From the NCBI GenBank assembly GCA_037783545.1, contig JBBELK010001109.1:1-64000 (forward strand): 64,000 nucleotides of DNA, written 5' to 3'. The stretch's first letter is position 1, and each line of letters starts with the position of its first letter. The notes below the pieces were generated by a model. That model saw nothing but the letters and a program-made list of their open reading frames with translations. It was not told the DNA's origin and did not search any database. Both the position numbers and the translations under genes were made by a program. This stretch comes from Henricia sp. BOLD:AAB3569. Taxonomy: Eukaryota; Echinodermata; Asteroidea; Spinulosida; Echinasteridae. Shown in pieces: positions 25,289 to 39,296 of this stretch.

Positions 25289-26107
25289 GATTGTGACGGG
25301 AATTAGGTCAAAGTGTGTCCCAAATGCCGGCAAATTTGGAAATCAAGGAATTTTCCAACCAACTTCAAATTTTGCATGCTCCAAACTGTATATATTCCGC
25401 ACTTGTCATGCAAAATTGACAGATTTTCACTGGGAAATGACGGATAAATTTCAGAGTTTAGGGAAAGCGGAGCTCGGCTACGTGGTTATTCCCCTAACCG
25501 TGGCTGTTGGGACACCCTGCGCTGCGCTGGTGTACATTTGTACGGCCGTTGACTCACCCCATATTGTGACGGGAATTAGGTCAAAGTGTGTCCCAAATGC
25601 CGGCAAATTTGGAAATCAAGGAATTTTCCAACCAACTTCAAATTTTGCATGCTCCAAACTGTATATATTCCGCACTTGTCATGGAAAATTGACAGATTTT
25701 CGCTGGGAAATGACGGATAAATTTCAGAGTTTAGGGAAAGCGGAGCTCGGCTACGTGGTTATTCCCCTAACCGTGGCTGTTGGGACACCCTGCGCTGCGC
25801 TTGTGTACATTTGTACGGCCGTTGACTCACCCCAGATTGTGACGGGAATTAGGTCAAAGTGTGTCCCAAATGCCGGCAAATTTGGAAATCATGGAATTTT
25901 CCAACCAACTTCAAATTTTGCATGCTCCAAACTGTATATATTCCGCACTTGTCATGCAAAATTGACAGATTTTCGCTGGGAAATGACGGATAAATTTCAG
26001 AGTTTAGGGAAAGCGGAGCTCGGCTACGTGGTTATTCCCCTAACCGTGGCTGTTGGGACACCCTGCGCTGCGCTGGTGTACATTTGTACGGCCGTTGACT
26101 CACCCCA
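25289..26107 (+). repeat. Trimeric higher-order repeat in family A, copy 2
   Basis: Unit starts: 25289, 25562, 25835; total 819 bp (3 x 273). It carries the same marker order as copy 1. Its third unit has gataaatttc with a gctggtg tail, where copy 1 has gagaaatttc, ttcaggg and gcttgtg, so the third member was exchanged or converted. Confidence 0.9.
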
Positions 26108-26927
26108 TATTGTGACGGGAATTAGGTCAAAGTGTGTCCCAAATGCCGGCAAATTTGGAAATCAAGGAATTTTCCAACCAACTTCAAATTTTGCATGCTC
26201 CAAACTGTATATATTCCGCACTTGTCATGCAAAATTGACAGATTTTCGCTGGGAAATGACGGAGAAATTTCAGAGTTCAGGGAAAGCGGAGCTCGGCTAC
26301 GTGGTTATTCCCCTAACCGTGGCTGTTGGGACACCCTGCGCTGCGCTTGTGTACATTTGTACGGCCGTTGACTCACCCCAGATTGTGACGGGAATTAGGT
26401 CAAAGTGTGTCCCAAATGCCGGCAAATTTGGAAATCAAGGAATTTTCCAACCAACTTCAAATTTTGCATGCTCCAAACTGTATATATTCCGCACTTGTCA
26501 TGCAAAATTGACAGATTTTCACTGGGAAATGACGGATAAATTTCAGAGTTTAGGGAAAGCGGAGCTCGGCTACGTGGTTATTCCCCTAACCGTGGCTGTT
26601 GGGGACACCCTGCGCTGCGCTGGTGTACATTTGTACGGCCGTTGACTCACCCCATATTGTGACGGGAATTAGGTCAAAGTGTGTCCCAAATGCCGGCAAA
26701 TTTGGAAATCAAGGAATTTTCCAACCAACTTCAAATTTTGCATGCTCCAAACTGTATATATTCCGCACTTGTCATGCAAAATTGACAGATTTTCGCTGGG
26801 AAATGATGGATAAATTTCAGAGTTTAGGGAAAGCGGAGCTCGGCTACGTGGTTATTCCCCTAACCGTGGCTGTTGGGACACCCTGCGCTGCGCTTGTGTA
26901 CATTTGTACGGCCGTTGACTCACCCCA
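26108..26927 (+). repeat. Family A units 96-98
   Basis: Unit starts: 26108, 26381, 26655. The order is tattgtgac/ttcaggg, then tttcactgg/gataaatttc, then tattgtgac/gataaatttc with a unique gatggataaa. The same three-step order recurs around 34341-35159. No gene is present. Confidence 0.93.
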
Positions 26928-28576
26928 GATTGTGACGGGAATTAGGTCAAAGTGTGTCCCAAATGTTGGCAAATTTGGAAATCAAGGAATTTTCCAACCA
27001 ACTTCAAATTTTGCATGCTCCAAACTGTATATATTCCGCACTTGTCATGCAAAATTGACAGATTTTCGCTGGGAAATGACGGATAAATTTCAGAGTTTAG
27101 GGAAAGCGGAGCTCGGCTACGTGGTTATTCCCCTAACCGTGGCTGTTGGGACACCCTGCGCTGCGCTGGTGTACATTTGTACGGCCGTTGACTCACCCCA
27201 TATTGTGACGGGAATTAGGTCAAAGTGTGTCCCAAATGCCGGCAAATTTGGAAATCAAGGAATTTTCCAACCAATTTCAAATTGTGCATGCTCCAAACTG
27301 TATATATTCCGCACTTGTCATGCAAAATTGACAGAATTTCGCTGGGAAATGACGGAGAAATTTCAGAGTTTAGGGAAAGCGGAGCTCGGCTACGTGGTTT
27401 TTTTCCCCTAACCGTGGCTGTTGGGACACCCTGCGCTGCGCATGCGCTGGTGTACATTTGTACGGCCGTTGACTCACCCCAGATTGTGACGGAAATTAGG
27501 TCAAAGTGTGTCCCAAATGCCGGCAAATTTGGAAATCAAGGAATTTTCCAACCAACTTCAAATTTTGCATGCTCCAAACTGTATATATTCCGCACTTGTC
27601 ATGCAAAATTGACAGATTTTCGCTGGGAAATGACAGAGAAATTTCAGAGTTTAGGGAAAGCGGAGCTCGGCTACGTGGTTATTCCCCTAACCGTGGCTGT
27701 TGGGACACCCTGCGCTGCGCATGCGCTGGTTACATTTGTACAGCCGTTGACTCACCCCAGATTGTGACGGGAATTAGGTCAAAGTGTGTCCCAAATGCCG
27801 GCAAATTTGGAAATCAAGGAATTTTCCAACAACTTCAAATTTTGCATGCTCCAAACTGTATATATTCCGCATTTGTCATGCAAAATTGACAGATTTTCGC
27901 TGGGAAATGACCGGATAAATTTCAGAGTTTAGGGAAAGCGGAGCTCGGCTACGTGGTTATTCCCCTAACCGTGGCTGTTGGGACACCCTGCGCTGCGCTG
28001 GTGTACATTTGTACGGCCGTTGACTCACCCATATTGTGACGGGAATTAGGTCAAAGTGTGTCCCAAATGCCGGCAAATTTGGAAATCAAGGAATTTTCTA
28101 ACCAACTTCAAATTTTGCATGCTCCAAACTGTATATATTCCGCACTTGTCATGCAAAATTGACAGATTTTCGCTGGGAAATGACGGAGAAATTTCAGAGT
28201 TTAGGGAAAGCGGAGCTCGGCTACGTGGTTATTCCCTAACCGTGGCTGTTGGGACACCCTGCGCATGCGCTGGTGTACATTTGTACGGCCGTTGACTCAC
28301 CCCAGATTGTGACGGGAATTAGGTCAAAGTGTGTCCCAAATGCCGGCAAATTTGGAAATCAAGGAATTTTCCAACCAATTTCAAATTGTGCATGCTCCAA
28401 ACTGTATATATCCGCACTTGTCATGCAAAATTGACAGAATTTCGCTGGGAAATGACGGAGAAATTTCAGAGTTTAGGGAAAGCGGAGCTCGGCTACGTGG
28501 TTATTCCCCTAACCGTGGCTGTTGGGACACCCTGCGCTGCGCTTGTGTACATTTGTACGGCCGTTGACTCACCCCA
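26928..28576 (+). repeat. Hexameric higher-order repeat in family A, copy 1 (1649 bp)
   Basis: Unit starts: 26928, 27201, 27482, 27760, 28032, 28305. Private markers in order: aaatgttggc; tattgtgac with atttcaaattgtgc and T-run; acggaaattagg with gacagagaaa and tacagccg; gataaatttc; ttttctaacc with short tail; atttcaaattgtgc core. All six recur in the same order in the next block. Confidence 0.9.
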
Positions 28577-30223
28577 GATTGTGACGGGAATTAGGTCAAA
28601 GTGTGTCCCAAATGTTGGCAAATTTGGAAATCAAGGAATTTCCAACCAACTTCAAATTTTGCATGCTCCAAACTGTATATATTCCGCACTTGTCATGCAA
28701 AATTGACAGATTTTCGCTGGGAAATGACGGATAAATTTCAGAGTTTAGGGAAAGCGGAGCTCGGCTACGTGGTTATTCCCCTAACCGTGGCTGTTGGGAC
28801 ACCCTGCGCTGCGCTGGTGTACATTTGTACGGCCGTTGACTCACCCCATATTGTGACGGAATTAGTCAAAGTGTGTCCAAATGCCGGCAAATTGGAAATC
28901 AAGGAATTTTCCAACCAATTTCAAATTGTGCATGCTCCAAACTGTATATATTCCGCACTTGTCATGCAAAATTGACAGAATTTCGCTGGGAAATGACGGA
29001 GAATTTCAGAGTTTAGGGAAAGCGGAGCTCGGCTACGTGGTTTTTTTCCCCTAACCGTGGCTTGTTTGGGACACCCTGCGCTGCGCATGCGCTGGGTGTA
29101 CATTTGTACGGCCGTTGACTCACCCCAGATTGTGACGGAAATTAGGTCAAAGTGTGTCCCAAATGCCGGCAAATTTGGAATCAAGGAATTTTCCAACCAA
29201 CTTCAAATTTTGCATGCTCCAAACTGATATATTCCGCACTTGTCATGCAAAATTGACAGATTTTCGCTGGGAAATGACAGAGAAATTTCAGAGTTTAGGG
29301 AAAGCGGAGCTCGGCTACGTGGTTATTCCCCTAACCGTGGCTGTTGGGGACACCCTGCGCTGCGCATGCGCTGGTGTACATTTGTACAGCCGTTGACTCA
29401 CCCCAGATTGTGACGGGAATTAGGTCAAAGTGTGTCCCAAATGCCGGCAAATTTGGAAATCAAGGAATTTTCCAACCAACTTCAAATTTTGCATGCTCCA
29501 AACTGTATATATTCCGCACTTGTCATGCAAAATTGACAGATTTTCGCTGGGAAATGACGGATAAATTTCAGAGTTTAGGGAAAGCGGAGCTCGGCTACGT
29601 GGTTATTCCCCTAACCGTGGCTGTTGGGACACCCTGCGCTGCGCTGGTGTACATTTGTACGGCCGTTGAATCACCCCATATTGTGACGGAAATTAGGTCA
29701 AAGTGTGTCCCAAATGCCGGCAAATTTGGAAATCAAGGGAATTTTCTAACCAACTTCAAATTTTGCATGCTCCAAACTGTATATATTCCGCACTTGTCAT
29801 GCAAAATTGACAGATTTTCGCTGGAAAATGACGGAGAAATTTCAGAGTTTAGGGAAAGCGGAGCTCGGCTACGTGGTTATTCCCCTAACCGTGGCTGTTG
29901 GGACACCTGCGCATGCGCTGGTGTACATTTGTACGGCCGTTGACTCACCCCAGATTGTGACGGGAATTAGGTCAAAGTGTGTCCCAAATGCCGGCAAATT
30001 TGGAAATCAAGGAATTTTCCAACCAATTTCAAATTGTGCATGCTCCAAACTGTATATATTCCGCACTTGTCATGCAAAATTGACAGAATTTCGCTGGGAA
30101 TTGACGGAGAAATTTCAGAGGTTAGGGAAAGCGGAGCTCGGCTACGTGGTATTCCCCTAACCGTGGCTGTTGGGACACCCTGCGCTGCGCTGGTGTACAT
30201 TGTACGGCCGTTGACTCACCCCA
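28577..30223 (+). repeat. Hexameric higher-order repeat in family A, copy 2 (1647 bp), indel-rich
   Basis: Unit starts: 28577, 28849, 29128, 29406, 29679, 29953. It carries the same six markers as copy 1, including the rare ttttctaacc. It differs by many single-base indels: unit 28849 alone shows losses in acgggaatt, aggtcaaag, gtgtccc, caaatttgg and gagaaattt, and gains in ctgttggg and gctggtg. This pattern is typical of residual consensus error, though genuine decay cannot be excluded from sequence alone. Confidence 0.88.
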
Positions 30224-33200
30224 GATTGTGACGGAATTAGGTCAAAGTGTGTCCCAAATGCCGGCAAATTTGGAAATCAAGGAATTTTCCAACCAACTTC
30301 AAATTTTGCATGCTCCAAACTGTATATATTCCGCACTTGTCATGCAAAATTGACAGATTTTCGCTGGGAAATGACGGAGTAATTTCAGAGTTTAGGGAAA
30401 AGCGGAGCTCGGCTACGTGGTTTTTTCCCCTAACCGTGGCTGTTGGACACCCTGCGCTGCGCATGCGCTGGTGTACATTTGTACGGCCGTTGACTCACCC
30501 AGATTGTGACGGGAATTAGGTCAAAGTGTGTCCCAAATGCCGGCAAATTTGGAAATCAAGGAATTTTCCAACCAACTTCAAATTTTGCATGCTCCAAACT
30601 GTATATATTTCCGCACTTGTCATGCAAAATTGACAGATTTTCGCTGGGAAATGACGGAGAAATTTCAGAGTTCAGGGAAAGCGGAGCCTCGGCTACGTGG
30701 TTATTCCCCTAACCGGTGGCTGTTGGGACACCCTGCGCTGCGCTTGTGTACATTTGTACGGCCGTTGACTCACCCCAGATTGTGACGGGAATTAGGTCAA
30801 AGTGTGTCCCAAATGCCGGCAAATTTGGAAATCAAGGAATTTCTCCAACCAACTTCAAAATTTTGCATGCTCCAAACTGTATATATTCCCGCACTTGTCA
30901 TGCAAAATTGACAGATTTTCGCTGGGAAATGACGGAGTAATTTCAGAGTTTAGGGAAAGCGGACTCGGCTACGTGGTTTTTTTTCCCCTAACCGTGGCTG
31001 TTGGGACACCCTGCGCTGCGCATGCGCTGGTGTACATTTGTACGGCCGTTGACTCACCCCAGATTGTGACGGGAATTAGGTCAAAGTGTGTCCCAAATGC
31101 CGGCAAATTTGGAAATCAAGGAATTTGCCAACCAACTTCAAATTTTGCATGCTCCAAACTGTATATATTCCGCACTTGTCATGCAAAATTGACAGATTTT
31201 CGCTGGGAAATGACGGAGAAATTTCAGAGTTCAGGGAAAGCGGAGCTCGGCTACGTGGTTATTCCCCTAACCGTGGCTGTTGGGACACCCTGCGCTGCGC
31301 TTGTGTACATTTGTACGGCCGTTGACTCACCCCAGATTGTGACGGAATTAGGTCAAAGTGTGTCCCAAATGCCGGCAAATTTGGAAATCAAGGAATTTTC
31401 CAACCAACTTCAATTTTGCATGCTCCAAACTGTATATATTCCGCACTTGTCATGCAAAATTGACAGATTTTCACTGGGAAATGACGGATAAATTTCAGAG
31501 TTTAGGGAAAGCGGAGCTCGGCTACGTGGTTATTCCCTAACCGTGGCTGTTGGGACACCCTGCGCTGCGCTGGTGTACATTTGTACGGCCGTTGACTCAC
31601 CCCATATTGTGACGGGAATTAGGTCAAAGTGTGTCCCAAATGCCGGCAAATTTGGAAATCAAGGAATTTTCCAACCAACTTCAAATTTTGCATGCTCCAT
31701 AACTGTATATATTCCGCACTTGTCATGCAAATTGACAGATTTTCGCTGGGAAATGACGGATAAATTTCAGAGTTTAGGGAAAGCGGAGCTCGGCTACGTG
31801 GTTATTCCCTAACCGTGGCTGTTGGGACACCCTGCGCTGCGCTTGTGTACTTTGTACGGCCGTTGACTCACCCCAGATTGTGACGGGAATTAGGTCAAAG
31901 TGTGTCCCAATGCCGGCAAATTTGGAAATCATGGAATTTTCCAACCACTTCAAATTTTGCATGCTCCAAACTGTATATATTCCGCACTTGTCATGCAAAA
32001 TTGACAGATTTTCGCTGGGAAATGACGGATAAATTTCAGAGTTTAGGAAAGCGGAGCTCGGCTACGTGGTTATTCCCAACCGTGGCTGTTGGGACACCCT
32101 GCGCTGCGCTGGTGTACATTTGTACGGCCGTTGACTCACCCCATATTGTGACGGGAATTAGGTCAAAGTGTGTCCCAAATGCCGGCAAATTGGAAATCAA
32201 GAATTTTCCAACCAACTTCAAATTTTGCATGCTCCAAACTGTATATATTCCGCACTTGTCATGCAAAATTGACAGATTTTCGCTGGGAAATGACGGAGAA
32301 ATTTCAGAGTTCAGGGAAAGCGGAGCTCGGCTACGTGGTTATTCCCCTAACCGTGGCTGTTGGGACACCCTGCGCTGCGCTTGTGTACATTTGTACGGCC
32401 GTTGACTCACCCCAGATTGTGACGGGAATTAGGTCAAAGTGTGTCCCAAATGCCGGCAAATTTGGAAATCAAGGAATTTTCCAACCAACTTCAAATTTTG
32501 CATGCTCCAAACTGTATATATTCCGCACTTGTCATGCAAAATTGACAGATTTTCACTGGGAAATGACGGATAAATTTCAGAGTTTAGGGAAAGCGGAGCT
32601 CGGCTACGTGGTTATTCCCCTAACCGTGGCTGTTGGGACACCCTGCGCTGCGCTGGTGTACATTTGTACGGCCGTTGACTCACCCCATATTGTGACGGGA
32701 ATTAGGTCAAAGTGTGTCCCAAATGCCGGCAAATTTGGAAATCAAGGAATTTTCCAACCAACTTCAAATTTTGCATGCTCCAAACTGTATATATTCCGCA
32801 CTTGTCATGCAAAATTGACAGATTTTCGCTGGGAAATGACGGATAAATTTCAGAGTTTAGGGAAAGCGGAGCTCGGCTACGTGGTTATTCCCCTAACCGT
32901 GGCTGTTGGGACACCCTGCGCTGCGCTGGTGTACATTTGTACGGCCGTTGACTCACCCCATATTGTGACGGGAATTAGGTCAAAGTGTGTCCCAAATGCC
33001 GGCAAATTTGGAAATCAAGGAATTTTCCAACCAACTTCAAATTTTGCATGCTCCAAACTGTATATATTCCGCACTTGTCATGCAAAATTGACAGATTTTC
33101 GCTGGGAAATGACGGAGAAATTTCAGAGTTTAGGGAAAGCGGAGCTCGGCTACGTGGTTATTCCCCTAACCGTGGCTGTTGGGACACCCTGCGCATGCGC

Positions 33201-36200
33201 TGGTGTACATTTGTACGGCCGTTGACTCACCCCAGATTGTGACGGGAATTAGGTCAAAGTGTGTCCCAAATGCCGGCAAATTTGGAAATCAAGGAATTTT
33301 CCAACCAATTTCAAATTGTGCATGCTCCAAACTGTATATATTCCGCACTTGTCATGCAAAATTGACAGAATTTCGCTGGGAAATGACGGAGAAATTTCAG
33401 AGTTTAGGGAAAGCGGAGCTCGGCTACGTGGTTATTCCCCTAACCGTGGCTGTTGGGACACCCTGCGCTGCGCTGGTGTACATTTGTACGGCCGTTGACT
33501 CACCCCAGATTGTGACGGGAATTAGGTCAAAGTGTGTCCCAAATGCCGGCAAATTTGGAAATCAAGGAATTTTCCAACCAACTTCAAATTTTGCATGCTC
33601 CAAACTGTATATATTCCGCACTTGTCATGCAAAATTGACAGATTTTCGCTGGGAAATGACGGAGAAATTTCAGAGTTTAGGGAAAGCGGAGCTCGGCTAC
33701 GTGGTTTTTTTCCCCTAACCGTGGCTGTTGGGACACCCTGCGCTGCGCATGCGCTGGTGTACATTTGTACGGCCGTTGACTCACCCCAGATTGTGACGGA
33801 AATTAGGTCAAAGTGTGTCCCAAATGCCGGCAAATTTGGAAATCAAGGAATTTTCCAACCAACTTCAAATTTTGCATGCTCCAAACTGTATATATTCCGC
33901 ACTTGTCATGCAAAATTGACAGATTTTCGCTGGGAAATGACAGAGAAATTTCAGAGTTTAGGGAAAGCGGAGCTCGGCTACGTGGTTATTCCCCTAACCG
34001 TGGCTGTTGGGACACCCTGCGCTGCGCATGCGCTGGTGTACATTTGTACAGCCGTTGACTCACCCCAGATTGTGACGGGAATTAGGTCAAAGTGTGTCCC
34101 AAATGCCGGCAAATTTGGAAATCAAGGAATTTTCCAACCAACTTCAAATTTTGCATGCTCCAAACTGTATATATTCCGCACTTGTCATGCAAAATTGACA
34201 GATTTTCGCTGGGAAATGACGGATAAATTTCAGAGTTTAGGGAAAGCGGAGCTCGGCTACGTGGTTATTCCCCTAACCGTGGCTGTTGGGACACCCTGCG
34301 CTGCGCTGGTGTACATTTGTACGGCCGTTGACTCACCCCATATTGTGACGGGAATTAGGTCAAAGTGTGTCCCAAATGCCGGCAAATTTGGAAATCAAGG
34401 AATTTTCCAACCAACTTCAAATTTTGCATGCTCCAAACTGTATATATTCCGCACTTGTCATGCAAAATTGACAGATTTTCGCTGGGAAATGACGGAGAAA
34501 TTTCAGAGTTCAGGGAAAGCGGAGCTCGGCTACGTGGTTATTCCCCTAACCGTGGCTGTTGGGACACCCTGCGCTGCGCTTGTGTACATTTGTACGGCCG
34601 TTGACTCACCCCAGATTGTGACGGGAATTAGGTCAAAGTGTGTCCCAAATGCCGGCAAATTTGGAAATCAAGGAATTTTCCAACCAACTTCAAATTTTGC
34701 ATGCTCCAAACTGTATATATTCCGCACTTGTCATGCAAAATTGACAGATTTTCACTGGGAAATGACGGATAAATTTCAGAGTTTAGGGAAAGCGGAGCTC
34801 GGCTACGTGGTTATTCCCCTAACCGTGGCTGTTGGGACACCCTGCGCTGCGCTGGTGTACATTTGTACGGCCGTTGACTCACCCCATATTGTGACGGGAA
34901 TTAGGTCAAAGTGTGTCCCAAATGCCGGCAAATTTGGAAATCAAGGAATTTTCCAACCAACTTCAAATTTTGCATGCTCCAAACTGTATATATTCCGCAC
35001 TTGTCATGCAAAATTGACAGATTTTCGATGGGAAATGACGGATAAATTTCAGAGTTTAGGGAAAGCGGAGCTCGGCTACGTGGTTATTCCCCTAACCGTG
35101 GCTGTTGGGACACCCTGCGCTGCGCTTGTGTACATTTGTACGGCCGTTGACTCACCCCAGATTGTGACGGGAATTAGGTCAAAGTGTGTCCCAAATGTTG
35201 GCAAATTTGGAAATCAAGGAATTTTCCAACCAACTTCAAATTTTGCATGCTCCAAACTGTATATATTCCGCACTTGTCATGCAAAATTGACAGATTTTCG
35301 CTGGGAAATGACGGATAAATTTCAGAGTTTAGGGAAAGCGGAGCTCGGCTACGTGGTTATTCCCCTAACCGTGGCTGTTGGGACACCCTGCGCTGCGCTG
35401 GTGTACATTTGTACGGCCGTTGACTCACCCCATATTGTGACGGGAATTAGGTCAAAGTGTGTCCCAAATGCCGGCAAATTTGGAAATCAAGGAATTTTCC
35501 AACCAACTTCAAATTTTGCATGCTCCAAACTGTATATATTCCGCACTTGTCATGCAAAATTGACAGATTTTCGCTGGGAAATGACGGAGAAATTTCAGAG
35601 TTTAGGGAAAGCGGAGCTCGGCTACGTGGTTATTCCCCTAACCGTGGCTGTTGGGACACCCTGCGCATGCGCTGGTGTACATTTGTACGGCCGTTGACTC
35701 ACCCCAGATTGTGACGGGAATTAGGTCAATGTGTGTCCTAAATGCCGGCAAATTTGGAAATCAAGGAATTTTCCAACCAATTTCAAATTGTGCATGCTCC
35801 AAACTGTATATATTCCGCACTTGTCATGCAAAATTGACAGAATTTCGCTGGGAAATGACGGAGAAATTTCAGAGTTTAGGGAAAGCGGAGCTCGGCTACG
35901 TGGTTATTCCCCTAACCGTGGCTGTTGGGACACCCTGCGCTGCGCTGGTGTACATTTGTACGGCCGTTGACTCACCCCAGATTGTGACGGGAATTAGGTC
36001 AAAGTGTGTCCCAAATGCCGGCAAATTTGGAAATCAAGGAATTTTCCAACCAACTTCAAATTTGCATGCTCCAAACTGTATATATTCCGCACTTGTCATG
36101 CAAAATTGACAGATTTTCGCTGGGAAATGACGGAGAAATTTCAGAGTTTAGGGAAAGCGGAGCTCGGCTACGTGGTTTTTTTCCCCTAACCGTGGCTGTT

Positions 36201-36532
36201 GGGACACCCTGCGCTGCGCATGCGCTGGTGTACATTTGTACGGCCGTTGACTCACCCCAGATTGTGACGGGAATTAGGTCAAAGTGTGTCCCAAATGCCG
36301 GCAAATTTGGAAATCAAGGAATTTTCCAACCAATTTCAAATTGTGCATGCTCCAAACTGTATATATTCCGCACTTGTCATGCAAAATTGACAGAATTTCG
36401 CTGGGAAATGACGGAGAAATTTCAGAGTTTAGGGAAAGCGGAGCTCGGCTACGTGGTTATTCCCCTAACCGTGGCTGTTGGGACACCCTGCGCTGCGCTG
36501 GTGTACATTTGTACGGCCGTTGACTCACCCCA
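30224..36532 (+). repeat. Family A units 111-133
   Basis: Unit starts: 30224, 30502, 30778, 31062, 31335, 31605, 31876, 32144, 32415, 32688, 32961, 33235, 33508, 33789, 34068, 34341, 34614, 34887, 35160, 35433, 35707, 35980, 36260. Units up to about 32,400 carry frequent one-base indels; those after it are almost free of them. The stretch 33789-35706 repeats many markers of the 26-28 kb region (acggaaattagg/gacagagaaa, tttcactgg, aaatgttggc), so it is another relative of that series. A 721-codon open frame (33532-35697) runs through here only because unit lengths are multiples of three. Confidence 0.94.
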
Positions 36533-39296
36533 GATTGTGACGGGAATTAGGTCAAAGTGTGTCCCAAATGCCGGCAAATTTGGAAATCAAGGAATTTTCC
36601 AACCAACTTCAAATTTTGCATGCTCCAAACTGTATATATTCCGCACTTGTCATGCAAAATTGACAGAATTTCGCTGGGAAATGACGGAGAAATTTCAGAG
36701 TTTAGGGAAAGCGGAGCTCGGCTACGTGGTTATTCCCCTAACCGTGGCTGTTGGGACACCCTGCGCTGCGCTGGTGTACATTTGTACGGCCGTTGACTCA
36801 CCCCAGATTGTGACGGGAATTAGGTCAAAGTGTGTCCCAAATGCCGGCAAATTTGGAAATCAAGGAATTTTCCAACCAACTTCAAATTTTGCATGCTCCA
36901 AACTGTATATATTCCGCACTTGTCATGCAAAATTGACAGATTTTCGCTGGGAAATGACGGAGAAATTTCAGAGTTTAGGGAAAGCGGAGCTCGGCTACGT
37001 GGTTTTTTTCCCCTAACCGTGGCTGTTGGGACACCCTGCGCTGCGCATGCGCTGGTGTACATTTGTACGGCCGTTGACTCACCCCAGATTGTGACGGGAA
37101 TTAGGTCAAAGTGTGTCCCAAATGCCGGCAAATTTGGAAATCAAGGAATTTTCCAACCAACTTCAAATTTTGCATGCTCCAAACTGTATATATTCCGCAC
37201 TTGTCATGCAAAATTGACAGATTTTCGCTGGGAAATGACAGAGAAATTTTAGAGTTTAGGGAAAGCGGAGCTCGGCTACGTGGTTATTCCCCTAACCGTG
37301 GCTGTTGGGACACCCTGCGCTGCGCATGCGCTGGTGTACATTTGTACAGCCGTTGACTCACCCCATATTGTGACGGGAATTAGGTCAAAGTGTGTCCCAA
37401 ATGCCGGCAAATTTGGAAATCAAGAAATATTTCAACCAACTTCAAATTTTGCATGCTCCAAACTGTATATATTCCTCACTTGTCATGCAAAATTGACAGA
37501 TTTTCGCTGGGAAATGACGGAGAAATGTCAGAGTTTAGGGAAAGCGGAGCTCGGCTACGTGGTTATTCCCTAACCGTGGCTGTTGGGACACCCTGCGCTG
37601 CGCATGCGCTGGTGTACATTTGTACGGCCGTTGACTCACCCCAGGTTGTGACGGGAATTAGGTCAAAGTGTGTTTCAAATGCCGGCAAATTTGGAAATCA
37701 AGGAATTTTCCAACCAATTTCAAATTGTGCATGCTCCAAACTGTATATATTCCGCACTTGTCATGCAAAATTGACAGATTTTCGCTGGGAAATGACGGAG
37801 AAATTTCAGAGTTTAGGGAAAGCGGAGCTCGGCTACGTGGTTATTCCCCTAACCGTGGCTGTTGGGACACCCTGCGCTGCGCTGGTGTACATTTGTACGG
37901 CCGTTGACTCACCCCAGATTGTGACGGGAATTAGGTCAAAGTGTGTCCCAAATGCCGGCAAATTTGGAAATCAAGGAATTTTCCAACCAACTTCAAATTT
38001 TGCATGCTCCAAACTGTATATAATCCGAACTTGTCATGCAAAATTGACAGATTTTCGCTGGGAAATGACGGAGAAATTTCAGAGTTTAGGGAAAGCGGAG
38101 CTCGGCTACGTGGTTTTTTCCCCTAACCGTGGCTGTTGGGACACCCTGCGCTGCGCATGCGCTGGTGTACATTTGTACGGCCGTTGACTCACCCCAGATT
38201 GTGACGGGAATTATATCAAAGTGTGTCCCAAATGCCGGCAAATTTGGAAATCAAGGAATTTTCCAACCAACTTCAAATTTTGCATGCTCCAAACTGTATA
38301 TATTCCGCACTTGTCATGCAAAATTGACAGATTTTCGCTGGGAAATGACGGAGAAATTTCAGAGTTTAGGGAAAGCGGAGCTCGGCTACGTGGTTTTTTC
38401 CCCCTAACCGTGGCTGTTGGGACACCCTGCGCTGCGCATGCGCTGGTGTACATTTGTACGGCCGTTGACTCACCCCAGATTGTGACGGGAATTAGGTCAA
38501 AGTGTGTCCCAAATGCCGACAAATTTGGAAATCAAAGAATTTTCCAACCAATTTCAAATTGTGCATGCTCCAAACTGTATATATTCCGCACTTGTCATGC
38601 AAAATTGACAGATTTTCGCTGGGAAATGACGGAGAAATTTCAGAGTTTATGGAAAGCGGAGCTCGGCTACGTGGTTATTCCCCTAACCGTGGCTGTTGGG
38701 ACACCCTGCGCTGCGCTGGTGTACATTTGTACGGCCGTTGACTCACCCCAGATTGTGACGGGAATTAGGTCAAAGTGTGTCCCAAATGCCGGCAAATTTG
38801 GAAATCAAGGAATTTTCCAACCAACTTCAAATTTTGCATGCTCCAAACTGTATATATTCCGCACTTGTCATGCAAAATTGACAGATTTTCGCTGGGAAAT
38901 GACGGAGCAATTTCAGAGTTTAGGGAAAGCGGAGCTCGGCTACGTGGTTATTCCCCTAACCGTGGCTGTTGGGACACCCTGCGCTGCGCTGGTGTACATT
39001 TGTACGGCCGTTGACTCACCCCAGATTGTGACGGGAATTAGGTCAAAGTGTGTCCCAAATGCCGGCAAATTTGGAAATCAAGATATTTTCCAACCAACTT
39101 CAAATTTTGCATGCTCCAAACTGTATATATTCCGCACTTGTCATGCAAAAGTGACAGATTTTCGCTGCGAAATGACGGAGAAATTTCAGAGTTTAGGGAA
39201 AGCGGAGCTCGGCTACGTGGTTATTCCCCTAACCGTGGCTGTTGGGACACCCTGCGCTGCGCTGGTGTACATTTGTACGGCCGTTGACTCACCCCA
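36533..39296 (+). repeat. 10-monomer higher-order repeat, tandem copy 1 (2764 bp)
   Basis: Unit starts: 36533, 36806, 37087, 37366, 37644, 37917, 38197, 38478, 38751, 39024. Private markers: gacagaattt with a normal core; T-run/long tail; gacagagaaattttag with tacagccg; tcctcac with gaaatgtc; ccaggttgtg with gtttcaaatg; taatccgaac; ggaattatatc; gccgacaaa with tttatgg; gagcaatttc; caagatatttt with aaaagtgac. All ten recur in the same order at +2764/2765 bp. Only a handful of differences from the second copy were noticed. Confidence 0.93.

Noticed and set aside
33532-35697. 721-codon open frame as a repetitive protein gene
   Set aside because: It is the satellite read in one frame. Other frames are also open in most units, unit-length variants break it at random, and A/B substitutions are mostly non-synonymous in this frame.
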